From Nocardia spumae (GTDB lineage Bacteria; Actinomycetota; Actinomycetes; Mycobacteriales; Mycobacteriaceae), in contig NZ_JAJFZL010000001.1 of the NCBI RefSeq assembly GCF_020733635.1, forward strand, positions 1,116,001 to 1,180,000: a DNA stretch of 64,000 bases, read 5' to 3'. Positions 44,601 to 56,600 of this stretch are shown here, piece after piece. The notes beneath the pieces were generated by a model. It saw nothing but the letters and a program-made list of their open reading frames with translations. It did no database searches and was not told the origin of the DNA. Position 1 is the first letter of the stretch. Every line of letters begins with the position of its first letter. A program made the position numbers and the translations under genes.

Positions 44601-47600
44601 CGGGGATCGTCGGCAGCTGTCGCATTGTGGCGATCCATAGCATCAACGGTCATCGCCACGGCCTCGGCCATGGTCGCGGCTTTCAGGCGACGAAGGATGA
44701 CTTGCTCGTGCAAGTTGATCGTGTTCGGGCTGTTGCCCAGAACTTCGGCAGCTTCTCGGTTGGTTCTTCCATCGATCTTGTGCGTAAGGACTGTCAATTG
44801 TTGTGGTGTGAGTACTGTCCCGACAGCCGCCTTCTTCCTCGGATGGGGCCGGATCAGTCCGCGGCGAGTGGCCTCGGCGACTATCCGGGTTCGCCGGAGA
44901 GGAATTCCCAACCTCTCGGCCATGTGCGAAATGTGGCGCTTGACCTCGCGTGCGCTCTGATTTCGCCGCCGCGCCATATCGTTGTCGGTCTCACCGCGCG
45001 CGAGGCCGGTCAGCAGGTCGGTCTGGCCGTCCAGCTCAATGGCGTGAACGCTCACCGCCACCGCTTCCATTTCGGTTCCGACGCCCAGCTTGCGAAGTAT
45101 GTCGTTGATGCGCGCCCGGGTGCGGTCCGGGGTCATCCCGATTGCTGCCGCGACGGCGGCAGTATCGCTTCCCGCGATTATTTCGGTGAGGGTAGAGATT
45201 TCTTCCGGGGTGAGTTGTCGTAGGTCGTCTATTTGGTTGCCAGGGGTCACGAGCCCGCGGCGTACGGCCTCGGCGATCAGTGTGAATCGGTTGTAGGGAA
45301 TTCCGAATATATCCGCAATCAACTGTGCTTCACGGATCACCCAGAAGTGGTCTCGGTGGAAATGATCGCCGATTTGCTTGCCGGTCCGGCCGGCGGCGAG
45401 CAGTTCCAGCAGGTCGGTCTGCTCATCGGTGAGGTGGTCGGAATTGAGATCGACGGTGGGAAGTCGACGGATATGGGCGATGTTGCGGAGGAAGCTGTTG
45501 ACAGCGCCGCGGAACCGGACCGGGTCGGTGGGGAGGGATGATTGATTCCTGCGTGGCCAGTTTCGCCGGATGATTCTTTTCTGCTCGTCGTCGAGGGTGT
45601 TGGATCGCAGGCTCATATCGAGTTCCGCGAAGGTGGTGTCGGAAAGAAGGGTGGTGGCCTTTTCGATCGTGATGGGATTGGTGGTGCCCGCGGTTACCAT
45701 GCGCAGGATGTCGCGGCGGAATCGGGCCGCATCGAGGTGTGTGGGGAGAACGATTCGTGTTGCGTGGTCGAGCTGTCGCTCGAGGGTGTCGGTGTCGTTG
45801 TAGTCGGCGATAGTTCGGGTAAGGATCTCGGTGGTGATGTCGGCGACCACGCGTGGCTGGTTCGGGAAATATCCGGCCAGCCAATCGGTGAGGTCCTCGC
45901 CGTACTGCTTTCGTAGTGCGGCGGTTGCCCTTTCGGAGTCACCATCGGTGCGGTGTCGGCGGATGGTGCGCTGCAACTCGGGGTCGGTGGACGAACTGTG
46001 GGCTGCCGAGGTCGCCTCCCGTCCCGAGGCGCTCTCGGGGGGTGTGGGCTCGTCGTTCGCGGGATTGCCCAGGATGTGGAACCCGGACAGGTCGTGAGTG
46101 GCGTTGTGGCCGGTTGCGACAGGCGATGCCTGGTCTTCCTGGGTTCCGGGGAAGGCGGCGAAGTACCGGAGGCCGGGGTCGGTGTCGTCGCTGTAGCGGG
46201 TCTGCCAGTCGTCGATGTGGCGCATGCGGGGGACGCCGGGCTCGTCGGGGATGAGGTTGTCGGTGACGAACAGTTCGCCGCCGATGTTGTGGAATGTCCA
46301 TGCGTGTGCGATTCCGGTCGTGGTGTCGGCGGCGGCGACGACGGCTATTTCGCCGTCGCGCAGTGTGTTCCGGATCGTCGTGAGGGGTGTGGTGGTTGTG
46401 CCGGTTCGCGGGTCGTGCCGGGTGTGAACGGGGCGCGTCAGGGCGCCGATGGCGCGGTGCAGGGCATCGAGGTCGGTGGCGTAACGCTCGGGGATGGTTC
46501 CTCGGTCGCTGCCGTGTGCCCACACTGTCCGGGCTACGTGGGTGATGCAGCCGATGGAGCGCAGGGCGTTCACTGCTTCGTCGACGAGCCGGCGCGGTTC
46601 GGTGGGTCCGGTGAGTGTGTCCGCGACGAGCCGGGCGGTGTCCGCGTCGGCGGTCGGGACGAGTGCCGAATACAGGCGCTCGAGCTCGGCGCGTGCTGTG
46701 CGGGCGATGGTGATGGCGGGCTCGATCGCGGTCAGGAGGTCGACCGCGGTTTTCACATGCCGCGTGCCGGTGTCCACATCGCCGGTGCCGAATGCGTGTG
46801 TCGCCGCGGTGATCAGGTCGGCGAGGTAGCTGCCGGCCGTGTCGGCTCGGTCCGGCAGGGACTCGGCGCGGGCGAATGCCTGTGCGCGGTAGGGCAAGCG
46901 ACGGACCGCCTCGGGCGAGTTCCGGTCGGGACGGGCGGTGCCCAGGACTACCGTGTGGGTGCCGTCCGGCATACCGGGGCGGCCCCGCAGCTCCACCACC
47001 GGTTTGCCGTCGACGGACAGGACTCGGGCCGCGGCGGGTTGTTCCCGGGTGGTGTGTCCGGCGACGAGTTGGGCCCGGGTGTCGTGGTGGATCGGTGGAG
47101 CCGGTGTGTTGCCGGTGTCCCGTAGCGAGGTGCGCAGGTACTCCACCCGCCCTCGGACATCGAATCGGCGTATCACCGATCCGGCGGCGATGGTGCCCAT
47201 GGCCGCCGTCATCCCGATCGCGGCGGTTGTCGATCCTTGATTGGCGACGAGCGTGCCACCGGCGAGCCCGGCCAGGGAGTAGGCGGCGATCCGGGTGACG
47301 TCGATGAAGGCTTTGGCCCGACCGCGCCGGTCCGCGGGCACCTTCCGGTTGAAGTAGGCGTTGGTGTGTACGCCCGCGGCGCCCAGGACCACCCAGCCCG
47401 CCGCGTAACCGGCCCCGCCGATGAACGGGTCGTTCGTGGTCGCGGCGAGCAGGGCGCTGGCCGCCATTCCGGTCAAACCGACGTACCTGGCGGCCAGCAG
47501 TTTGTGGACATCGACCTTGCTCAACCATCGTTTGGGCAGCGAGTTGCCGATGATGCCGCCGATCGAAGGCATGATGAATGCTGCGGAGGTCTGGGCGCCG

Positions 47601-50600
47601 GACAGGCCGGCCGCGGCCAGCGAGTGAATGAAATAGAAGTGCTGCACGCCCAGATATCCGTTGGTGACGACGAGATTCCAGGTGTAGTTGCGCAGGATCC
47701 TGTCTTGATTCAACGCGTCGAAACCGGCTGCGAACACCGTCCGCAAATGGTCCCGAATCGTTTTCCGCTCAGTGGTTTTCGGAGCAGGTGGCAGTTCACG
47801 GACCTTGCGCAGGCCGTTCACGTTGATGCCCGACGCCGCCGAGTCGAGTCCGAAGATCAACCACGGTTCCAGCGCTCCCGCGAGGCTGGTCCCGATCGTC
47901 CGGGAGAGATTGGATACGAAGGCGTTGTATTGACTGTATCCCTGATTCAATCGTTCGTTGTCCCCGATGATTTCGCGGTTCACCCGGAATGCGGCCGGCC
48001 CGTAGACGGTGTCGGCCGCGATGTTCAGCACATTCGCGCCGATCAGGATCGGAACCATGTGTGGCGCATGGAATCCCGATGTGACAGCGGCGGCGGTGGA
48101 GGCGGCGAACATGGCCAGCTTGGCCCGCTTCATCATTCCGGTGGGTGCGATGGTATCGGCGAGGTAGCCCGTGAAGGGGGCCAGCGCGACTCTCGGCACA
48201 TCCGATAACGCACCGACGATGGCCGCGGTCTGTGGATCGATGCCCATCATCAGCAACATGAGCGCGTTTTGGGATGCCGTGGTTCCTATCTCCGCTACCA
48301 GTTGACCGGAAAAGAGATTCCGAGCCTCGCCGCTGGTGCGGATCAGGCGGAGCAACGATCCGTTCGAGTCCGCGTCGGTATCGGCTGTCGACTGCTCGGC
48401 TGTGCCGGTGTTCGGGTTCGGCTGCTCGCCTTTCCGGCGTGCGGGGTTGGCGTGGGCATCGTCGTCGACCCGCGGATCGTCGGCGAAGACGATGGTGGGG
48501 TCCTTGCCGAGGTGGGTGACGAGTCCGGTGCGATTGGCACGGGTAGCCGCACGGGGCAGGTCGAGGGCTTCGTCGTCCCGAATGATGCGTCCGGCGGAGG
48601 CGAGATCCTTTGTTTCGGTAGGCTTTTCGCGCCCAGTCTCCGGTAGCGCTCCGCTCGCGGATTTATCGTCGGAGTTCAGCTCTGTGGCAGTCCAGGGCGT
48701 GACGCGGCTCGGTTGGTCACTGCTCGTCGGTCGCTGCGGTTCCGGGGCAGCCGTTGCGGATTCGACGGTGGCCCAAGGTAACCGAGTATCCTCGACCCGG
48801 CCGGCGGCCGGCGTGACGGCGCCGGGTTGTTCGGCGCCGATGCGAGTGTTGGATCCGGCTGTCTGTTTCCCGCGGCGGTTGTCGAGGGTTTCGGGCCGGC
48901 CGGTGGTGTCGAAGGTCAGGACGGTGAAACGTGCGCCTTGGCTTTCCAGTTCTTTGCGTCGGTCGTGTGCCTTTCTCCCACTCAGGGTCTGTTCGATGGT
49001 GTTGCCATCGGCATCGAGGACCACTGTGCCCTCGGGGTCGCGGCGGAGTTCGTGGAGCAAGAGCTCCCCGCCGGGGCCTCTGGCGAAGGTGACAACGTGT
49101 GAGTTGATGTCGTATTCGTCATCGAAGCCCGCGCTCTTCTTCGGGTACTCGACGACGAGATATGCGAGGGTCGTAGGCAGGTCAGGATTTTCGATGGACT
49201 CCGCGAGTTCCCGGAGGGTGGGGGTCGTCGTGAGGGGCTTCTTCCGCGCGGTGTATTTCCGGTAGTGCCGCGCGCGGGTGTACTGCAGGAACTCGCGGGG
49301 ATGGAAACCGGTGTATCGCAGAATGAGAGCAGCGTCGTCATCGGGTACCTCGATGGTTGTCGCGGTGTTCGCGTCGGCGAAGTATTCGTGGCCGAATCGG
49401 AGTTCGGAAATTCCGCACGCCGCCGCGACCGTGGATCCTGCCGCGATGGGCGACGATGCCAGAGCCTGCTGCACGAGTTCATCGACGCGGAGTGTCGATT
49501 GCCGGGATCGAATCGCGACGAGGTCCGCTTCCCGGGTGGTACCGGCGTCCGGCGCGGTCGGGGTATTTCCGGGGCGCCCGTGCATGGTCGTGGCGATGTG
49601 CTGGTGCCCGCCCGCGCGCTCACCGGCGATATCGAGTACGCCCTCGGCGATGCCGATAGCCACCATCGCGGAGCGGACGTACGTGCCGAGTTGTTCGCCG
49701 ATGGTGCGGAGGTGGTCACGGACCCGCGTTTCGGGGAGGTCGAGGACGGCGCCGATCTGCTTGTCGGACAGCCCTTCTGCGACCAGTCGCAGCACGTGTG
49801 TGGCGTCCTCGGACAATCCGACCTCGCCGGGCCGGGGGGCACGTCTCAGATCGGTGATGTCGAGGTACCCGCGGCGAGTTGCCTCGGCGACCAGCGTCGC
49901 GGCGTCGGTGGCACCGAACTTCGCGATCAGTTCTTCGAACACCGTTGTGGCGGATTCGGTGGTGACACGCCGTCTTTCGGCTATTGCTCCGGGGCCTGAG
50001 CCGGTGGCCGCGGCCTTCAGCAGCTGCCATTCGACGTCGGTGAGATAGCTGTCGGCGTGTGCCAGATTGTCGGCTCGGGCGACCAGGTGCGCCAGCCGGT
50101 GCAGTGCGCCGGCGACGACGGTGCGGGCCACCGTGGTGGTCAGCGTGGTATCGGCGGCCAGTGCTGTGACGGCCTCGTCGAGTGTGCCGTGGTGGGCGAT
50201 CAGCGCGATCACCGCGGTCTGCTGCGTCGGCGACAGTTGCGGTAGGTGAGCCCGTATGGTGGCGAGGTTCGCGGTGGCGAGTGTGGTGGCGACGGGGTCG
50301 CCGGGTGCCACTCGTTCCAGGGCGCGGTAGGCGGCGGCGAGTTCTCCCTTTGTCGCGGTGGTGATTTCGTAGCGATCGGGTTTCGCGATGATTCGGCGCA
50401 GCCAGGCGCGGATCGGTTCGACGACGCGGGCGGCGGCATTACTGCGTACCAGTTGCCGGCCGGCCGCGGCGCCGGCGAATGTCCCCGCGGCAGCGGCGGC
50501 GGTCCAGCCGGCCACGGAGGGATCCACCGGGATCAATGCTCCGGCGATCGCCCCGCCGAGCAGATAGGTTGAGCGGCTCGTCGCCACGAACAACCCTCTG

Positions 50601-53600
50601 CGACGGCCCTTGAACGCGGGCGGAATGACTTGCTGGGAATATCCCCACATAGCCGTGCCCATGGCGCTGCTGGTCGCCGAATAGGCCGCCAAGCCCAGCG
50701 CCGCGGCGAAGGGAGAGGGTATGGCCGCTTCTACGGCTGCGACCGTGGCCGCCGCGGTGAGGATAACGGCCTGCGCGTTCTCCGCGGCCCCGGCGCGCAC
50801 CCGCGGCCGGCGTCGTGGTGGTCGGTCCTCGTTTCCGGTCGACCGGCGCCGGTTGATCCATTCGACGAGCCGCGTGCTGGCGGCTCCGCCGAGAAACGCC
50901 CCGACCGCGGGTCCCAGATTGGCGACCGATTGCTGCGGGCCGGTGAGTCCGTGTTCGTGCAGCAGCGAGGCGAAATACAGGCCCTGGAAGCCCAGATACA
51001 GATTGAGCATATCCATGCCACGGTCGAGCCGGTTCAGCACCGGAGTCCGCTTGACGAACCTGCGGGCTTCCGCGTAGCTGTCCCGGAACCTCGTGATCGC
51101 CTCGACAGAGCTGTCGAGCAGTCTCGTCATTTTCTCCGGCAACGACTCGGATACTGCTGTCGAGTTCGCTCGCTGCGGTCCGGTCGCCATGTCGGGGAGT
51201 AGGCGGAACGTCCACCAGTTGATCAGGAATGTGAGGGCGTTCAAGGCGAAAACCGACGCAGACGACCACGCGAGCAGCAGCGGCCCCAGTGCGGTCCCGA
51301 GCGTTGTGACGATCGGGGACACCATGTTTGTGAAGCTTTGCAAACCCGCAGCGTGATCGGGGCCCACAATGAGCTCGGTGATCTTTCCGTCGGTGACCTT
51401 GCGCAGTTCATAGGCGATCGCATCGGCGAACATGGTCGCGGCGACGAAGATCGGTAGGAAGGGGGCGTCGGTCACGATCGCCGCGGCGGTGGCGGCCGGC
51501 AGGGCCGCACCGATCAGCTGGCCCCCCTGGGCGAGCTTCATCAGCTTCTCGGTATCGGCACCGTATCCGGCGTACAGGGCGGCGAGAATATGAGGGATCT
51601 GGGAAGCGGCGACGATCGCCCCGGCCGGGCCCGCCCCGAACATGCCGACCGACCATATGGCGAGGGCGGATTCCATGACGGAGTCACCGAATGCTCCGAT
51701 CTGGGTGCCGAGCAGGCGCCAGCGGAGATCCGCTTCCGTGCGAAGCCGCTGCCGGAACGAAATCTGTTCCTGACTACCGTGATCGGAGTTCGGTACCTGT
51801 GGCGTGCGGTCGCGGCGCCACCGTAGCCAGCTGCGGACTCGTGCGAGGAAGGGACGGCTCGCCGGTCGGTGCCTGTTCCCGTTCGGGGCGGCGGATGTAA
51901 CGGTGGAGTCGGGGCGGTCGCGGGACTGTCCGAGTGTGGTGTAGGAGGTCGGGATGCTGCCGGGGCGGTCGCGACGCCACCGCAGCCAGGTGCGGACCTG
52001 GGAGGCGAAGGCGCGGCGCGGCCGGGCGGTGGGTTGGTGGTTGTCCCCGCCCGGGTTTTCGGGTGGGCCGGTGATGTCGATGCCGGCGAAGCTCGGGTGG
52101 ACTTGGGAGTCGATGGGTGCGGTGCGTGGAGTGAGGGTGCCGTGGTCCGCGGGGTCGAAGTAGGCGACGTAGGTGTGTTCGGGGCTGGTGTAGGTGGCTT
52201 TCCAGTCGAGGTAGGGGCGGGGGTCGCCGCCGGTGAGCTGGTCGTGGATGTAGGTGTTGGTGAGTCCGGTGGTGCGGTCGGTCTTGCGAGTGATGATGTA
52301 GGCGTGCGCGTTGTCGCCCCTGCCGACGATGGCGACGGCGAAGGTGCCGATGGGTGCGCCGCGGAGTGTGTCTACGACCGCCTTCATCGGGTCGGCGGAT
52401 TTGTGGAAGGGGGTGGTGGGCTGGTGTTGCAGTCCGGCGGAGGTGGCGTGTTCGAAGTCGGCGGCCGCGAGGCCGGTGGTGGGGTTTACGGGGAGGCCGT
52501 GTTGTCCGAGGATGTCGACGACCCAGGGCATGCAGGCGAGGACTTCTTCCGGGACGGCCCGGGTTCGCAGATAGCCCACGGCCTGGTCGAGTACGCGGCG
52601 CGCGGGGCTGTCGGCTGCCAGTTCCGGTGCCGTCGATACGGGATTGGGGTCCTCGATGAGAGTGCGCCGCAACCGGTGCAGCGGCCCGAGCGCCGCTCGG
52701 AGTTCGGCCACATCGGAGAATCGGTTGAGCAGGGCCATGATCGCGTCGAACAGGGTGGACAGATGAGCCTGCGCCTGTTCGCGATCGCCGTGTGCGAGTT
52801 CATGGGCAGTGACGGTGATCAGGGCCGAGAGATAGTCCGCGCCGACGGCGGCGTAGTCGGTGAGGGAATCTCGCAGACCGGTGAGGTGGAAGGTGCGGGC
52901 GAGATCGCGCAGGGTGGCGAGCGCGGTCGCGACGCGCTCGGGATTGACGACATAGATACCTTCCGATTCGATGGCGTCGACGATCCGCACGAGCCGTGCG
53001 ACCGTCGCAACTTCGGTACGGACCCCGAGTTTGCGTGCGGTCCGGCGGATCCGGCTGTCGACCGCTGTGCGAGACATGCCGAGGATGGCCGCGATCTCGT
53101 CTCTGCTGCGTCCACGCAGTCGGTGGACGAAAATCATTGCCTCGTCCGAGGTCACGAGACTGTCGAGGCCGGGGACCTCGGGGCCGGCGACCAATCCACG
53201 ACGGACGGCCTCGGCCACGACCAGCGGCATCCGGAATTCCACGCCGAGGTCATCCGCGAGACCGCGCAGGATTTCGTTCACCTGCGCGGTCTTCAGATTC
53301 AGTTCCCGCGCAACACTTTTCCTGCTTCTCCCTCGGACCAGCAGGCTCAGTACGCGTTCGCGATCGAGCGCACCGAGAATCATCGCCACGGCCTCGGCGT
53401 CGCTGTGCGCACCGAGTTTGCGCACAGCGGAGTGGACTGCGACGTTCACGGTACTGCGGGCGATTCCGAGCGATTCGGCAATCTCGAGCCGAGACCTACG
53501 AGTCGTGAGAAGCTGGAGAACTTGCTTCTCTCGATCGTTCAGGACCGCGATATCGAATACCGGATTCGGGTGCGCGGGTATCTCGCCGTCTCGGATGGCC

Positions 53601-56600
53601 TGGGTCAGGGCGTAAAGGCTCTCGTGCCGGGGCCCGCCCGCGATATGGACGAATTCTCGATATCCATCGATGTCCGTCGTGGCCCGGCCTCGAACGCGTT
53701 CACCGAATCGAGCGACCGCCTCCGCTGTCCGCTTCCGGCGGACCTTGTCCGCTATCTCCTGTTTCAAAGTCGGCGCGACCGCAATATTCAGTGATTCGGC
53801 CGCGTAACGGTAGGCCTCGAGGACTTCGAGCGGAATGTCCTGGTAGGACATTTTGCCCAACGCCGGGGCTTCCAGCAGACCTCTCAGTTCGCCCAGGATG
53901 GCCGCGGTGACCTGTGCTGGAGACCGCGGGGGCTCCACCGCCGAGCGAGCCCCGTAACGGATGAAGGTCTCGAAGGAAATCTCCGGAGCGACCGCATACA
54001 GCGTCTGGAGTTTCCGGTAGAAGAACCTGCTGGTGCTGACGGATCGGCGCAGATGACCCGGCCAGCTGACCACGACCGCGGCTTCGATCGCCGGAAGTCC
54101 CAGCTTCTCTTCGAGCAGTTTCATCGATTCCACGATGTTGCCCTGAGTATTTTCCGCCAGCGGCTCCGGGATGAAATCCAGTGGCCGCGTGCCGTTTTGC
54201 AGGGCTATCAATCGGTAGCGTTCGGCCTCCGTCATATGCGGCCGTTGGGGCTTGTCCTCGGCGCCGAATTTCTTGGTTGCGGTGCCGTGTATCCGGTCCC
54301 ATCCGGAGGTCACCACTATGACCTTTTCCGGCCCGAGCATGCGGACGACCTGATCGAGGAAGACCGCGGTTCCGTCCTCCGGACTGCCAAAGGCCAGCAG
54401 GATGATCTTGCCGTCGCGCTCGAGTTCGGGAATACGCGCGGGCGTCAGCGTCCATTCGGGGTCGAAACGCAGATAGTCGTAGACTTTTTCGGCCGCCGCC
54501 AACGCCGTGTCGGCGTCGACTCCCTGCGCCTCGAGCTGCTGTTTCCAGGCTTCGAGCGGATCATCGGCGCCGGGGCCTTCCTGGTCCTGATCGGCGACTA
54601 CCAGTTCGCCGCGGTCCTGCCCGGTTGCTTCGGGCTGTGTGGTGGCCTGCTGCGCGTTGTTCCCACGCGCGAAACCATGGCCGCCGACCATAGTGAACTC
54701 GCCCATCGTTCGCGCCTTCGCACGGCGAGAGGATGTGGGCGTGTGGTCGGAGAGTGGATTTTCGCCGACGGCACCGACGGCGTCGGGAACGGTGCGGGTG
54801 GCGGCTCGGCCGGCGCGGTTCGTCGAGGTTCCCTCCGATGGCGACGCTTCCGGTTTCGGCTGGGGTCGTTGGATATTCGAGGCGAGCTCGCTCGCTCCGG
54901 GGACGACATAGATTCGAGGGTCGAGGCGGCCCGCATTGGTCCGATCGACGCTGCCCACTGTGCGCAGAACCTTGATCTCGGTCACGATCGCCCGGCCGTT
55001 GTCGAATCGTGGCCGGGCGTTCTCGTCGAGGGCGTAACTCACCGCAACGGAATCGATCGCCGCGACCTGGGACCGCAATCGGGTTACCAACGCGGTGGTA
55101 TCGACCATGCCGTGTTCATCGCGCGGAACCTCCCAGGTCTCGGTGAACGGTTCGATCCGCAGCACCGGGAATTCGGCCGCCGGCCCGGCGCGGTCGAAGC
55201 CCCACGCCGATACTTCCGGTGAATCCATCGCATCGGCGACCGCCATCGTCGATTCGGGCGTGCCGAAGGCGGTCGCGGTCTCGGAATCGGTCGCCGCCGG
55301 AGGACCGAAGGCGGCGTGCACCTCATCGAGGAACTCGGCGATATTCTCCTCGCGCAGTGCGGATTCCGGATTGCCGGTGAGGGACTTGCCCATCATCCGG
55401 AGTCCCTGTTCGATTTCGTAGAGCGAGTGGTGCGGTATCAGGAACGGCAGCATCGCGGCGATGAAGTCACCTTCGGATACGCCCGGCGGCCGCAGCCACC
55501 CGAATCGGGCGACTATCCGATCGGCGGTGCCGGAAATACCCGATCTGGACAGGATCTCCCGCGCCGCGAGGTCCTCGTGAAGGTGTGTTCGCGGGTTGAG
55601 GTCGACGAGCGCGTTGCCCTGCCGCCACGGTAGCTCGACCGTGTACCGGGCCGGATCGAGACGGCCGGCGTTGACCGGGTCGATATACCCGGCATCGTGG
55701 TAGACGTGAACTGCGATCACCGATTCGTCGCGGTAGATCGGCAGAATGTATTCGACGGTCGGGTCGGCCGCCCGCAGGTCTGTTTCGAGCCGGTCGGTGT
55801 CGACCTTGCCCTGTTCGTCGTACGGGAGTTCGGCGCTCGGATCGAGCTGGTCGATCCGAAGCACTCGGGGGCGACGGAGAAGCCCGGCGAATTCGCGGGG
55901 CGACAACGGCATACCGAACGCGGCCAGATCGCTCGAGGTGAAATGGCGACGTCGCTGTTCGGCCGCCGGACGCGATCGAGTCAACTCGTGACGCTGCTCG
56001 TATTCGACGAAAGCGGAATCGGCGCCACGGTTGTGCACCAGGGTATGGCGCACCTCTCGCAACATCGCGGCCGTAATCGTCGTTCCGGGAGCGAAGGTCG
56101 CACGCACCTCCGCCAACATGTCCACATCGAGCCGCAGCGCGCGGGCCCGTGTCTCCCAGCCCTCCTGATTCAACAGGCGGGCAATCCCGTCATCGAGGGT
56201 GAATCCGGTCGCGGTCTGTCGAAGTTCCGCGTTCCGGATCATCGCGTTGAGCATCGCCGACATCAGTTCACGCAGATTTCCCTTGGCGCGCAACTCCTCC
56301 CACGAAGACCAGTGCGGAATCATTCCGCCCCACAACGTATTCTCGCGCGCGTTGAAGGTGCGCCACAGCGCAGCGGGCGATGCCTCCGGGAGCAGGCCCT
56401 CCAGTACTTCGAACAGACGATCCAGAACCGCTATGACGGCCGCCCGAGGTTCCGGGCGATGGTACTGATATCGCGCGATGTCGATCTCTTCGGTGACTCG
56501 CTGGTGCGACCGCCCCTGCTCGGTCTCAACCTGGCTGTTGTCGGGTGGGCCGGTGACTTTTCGTTCTTTGTGTTCGTTGGCTATTTGGGGTTCGGTGGGT

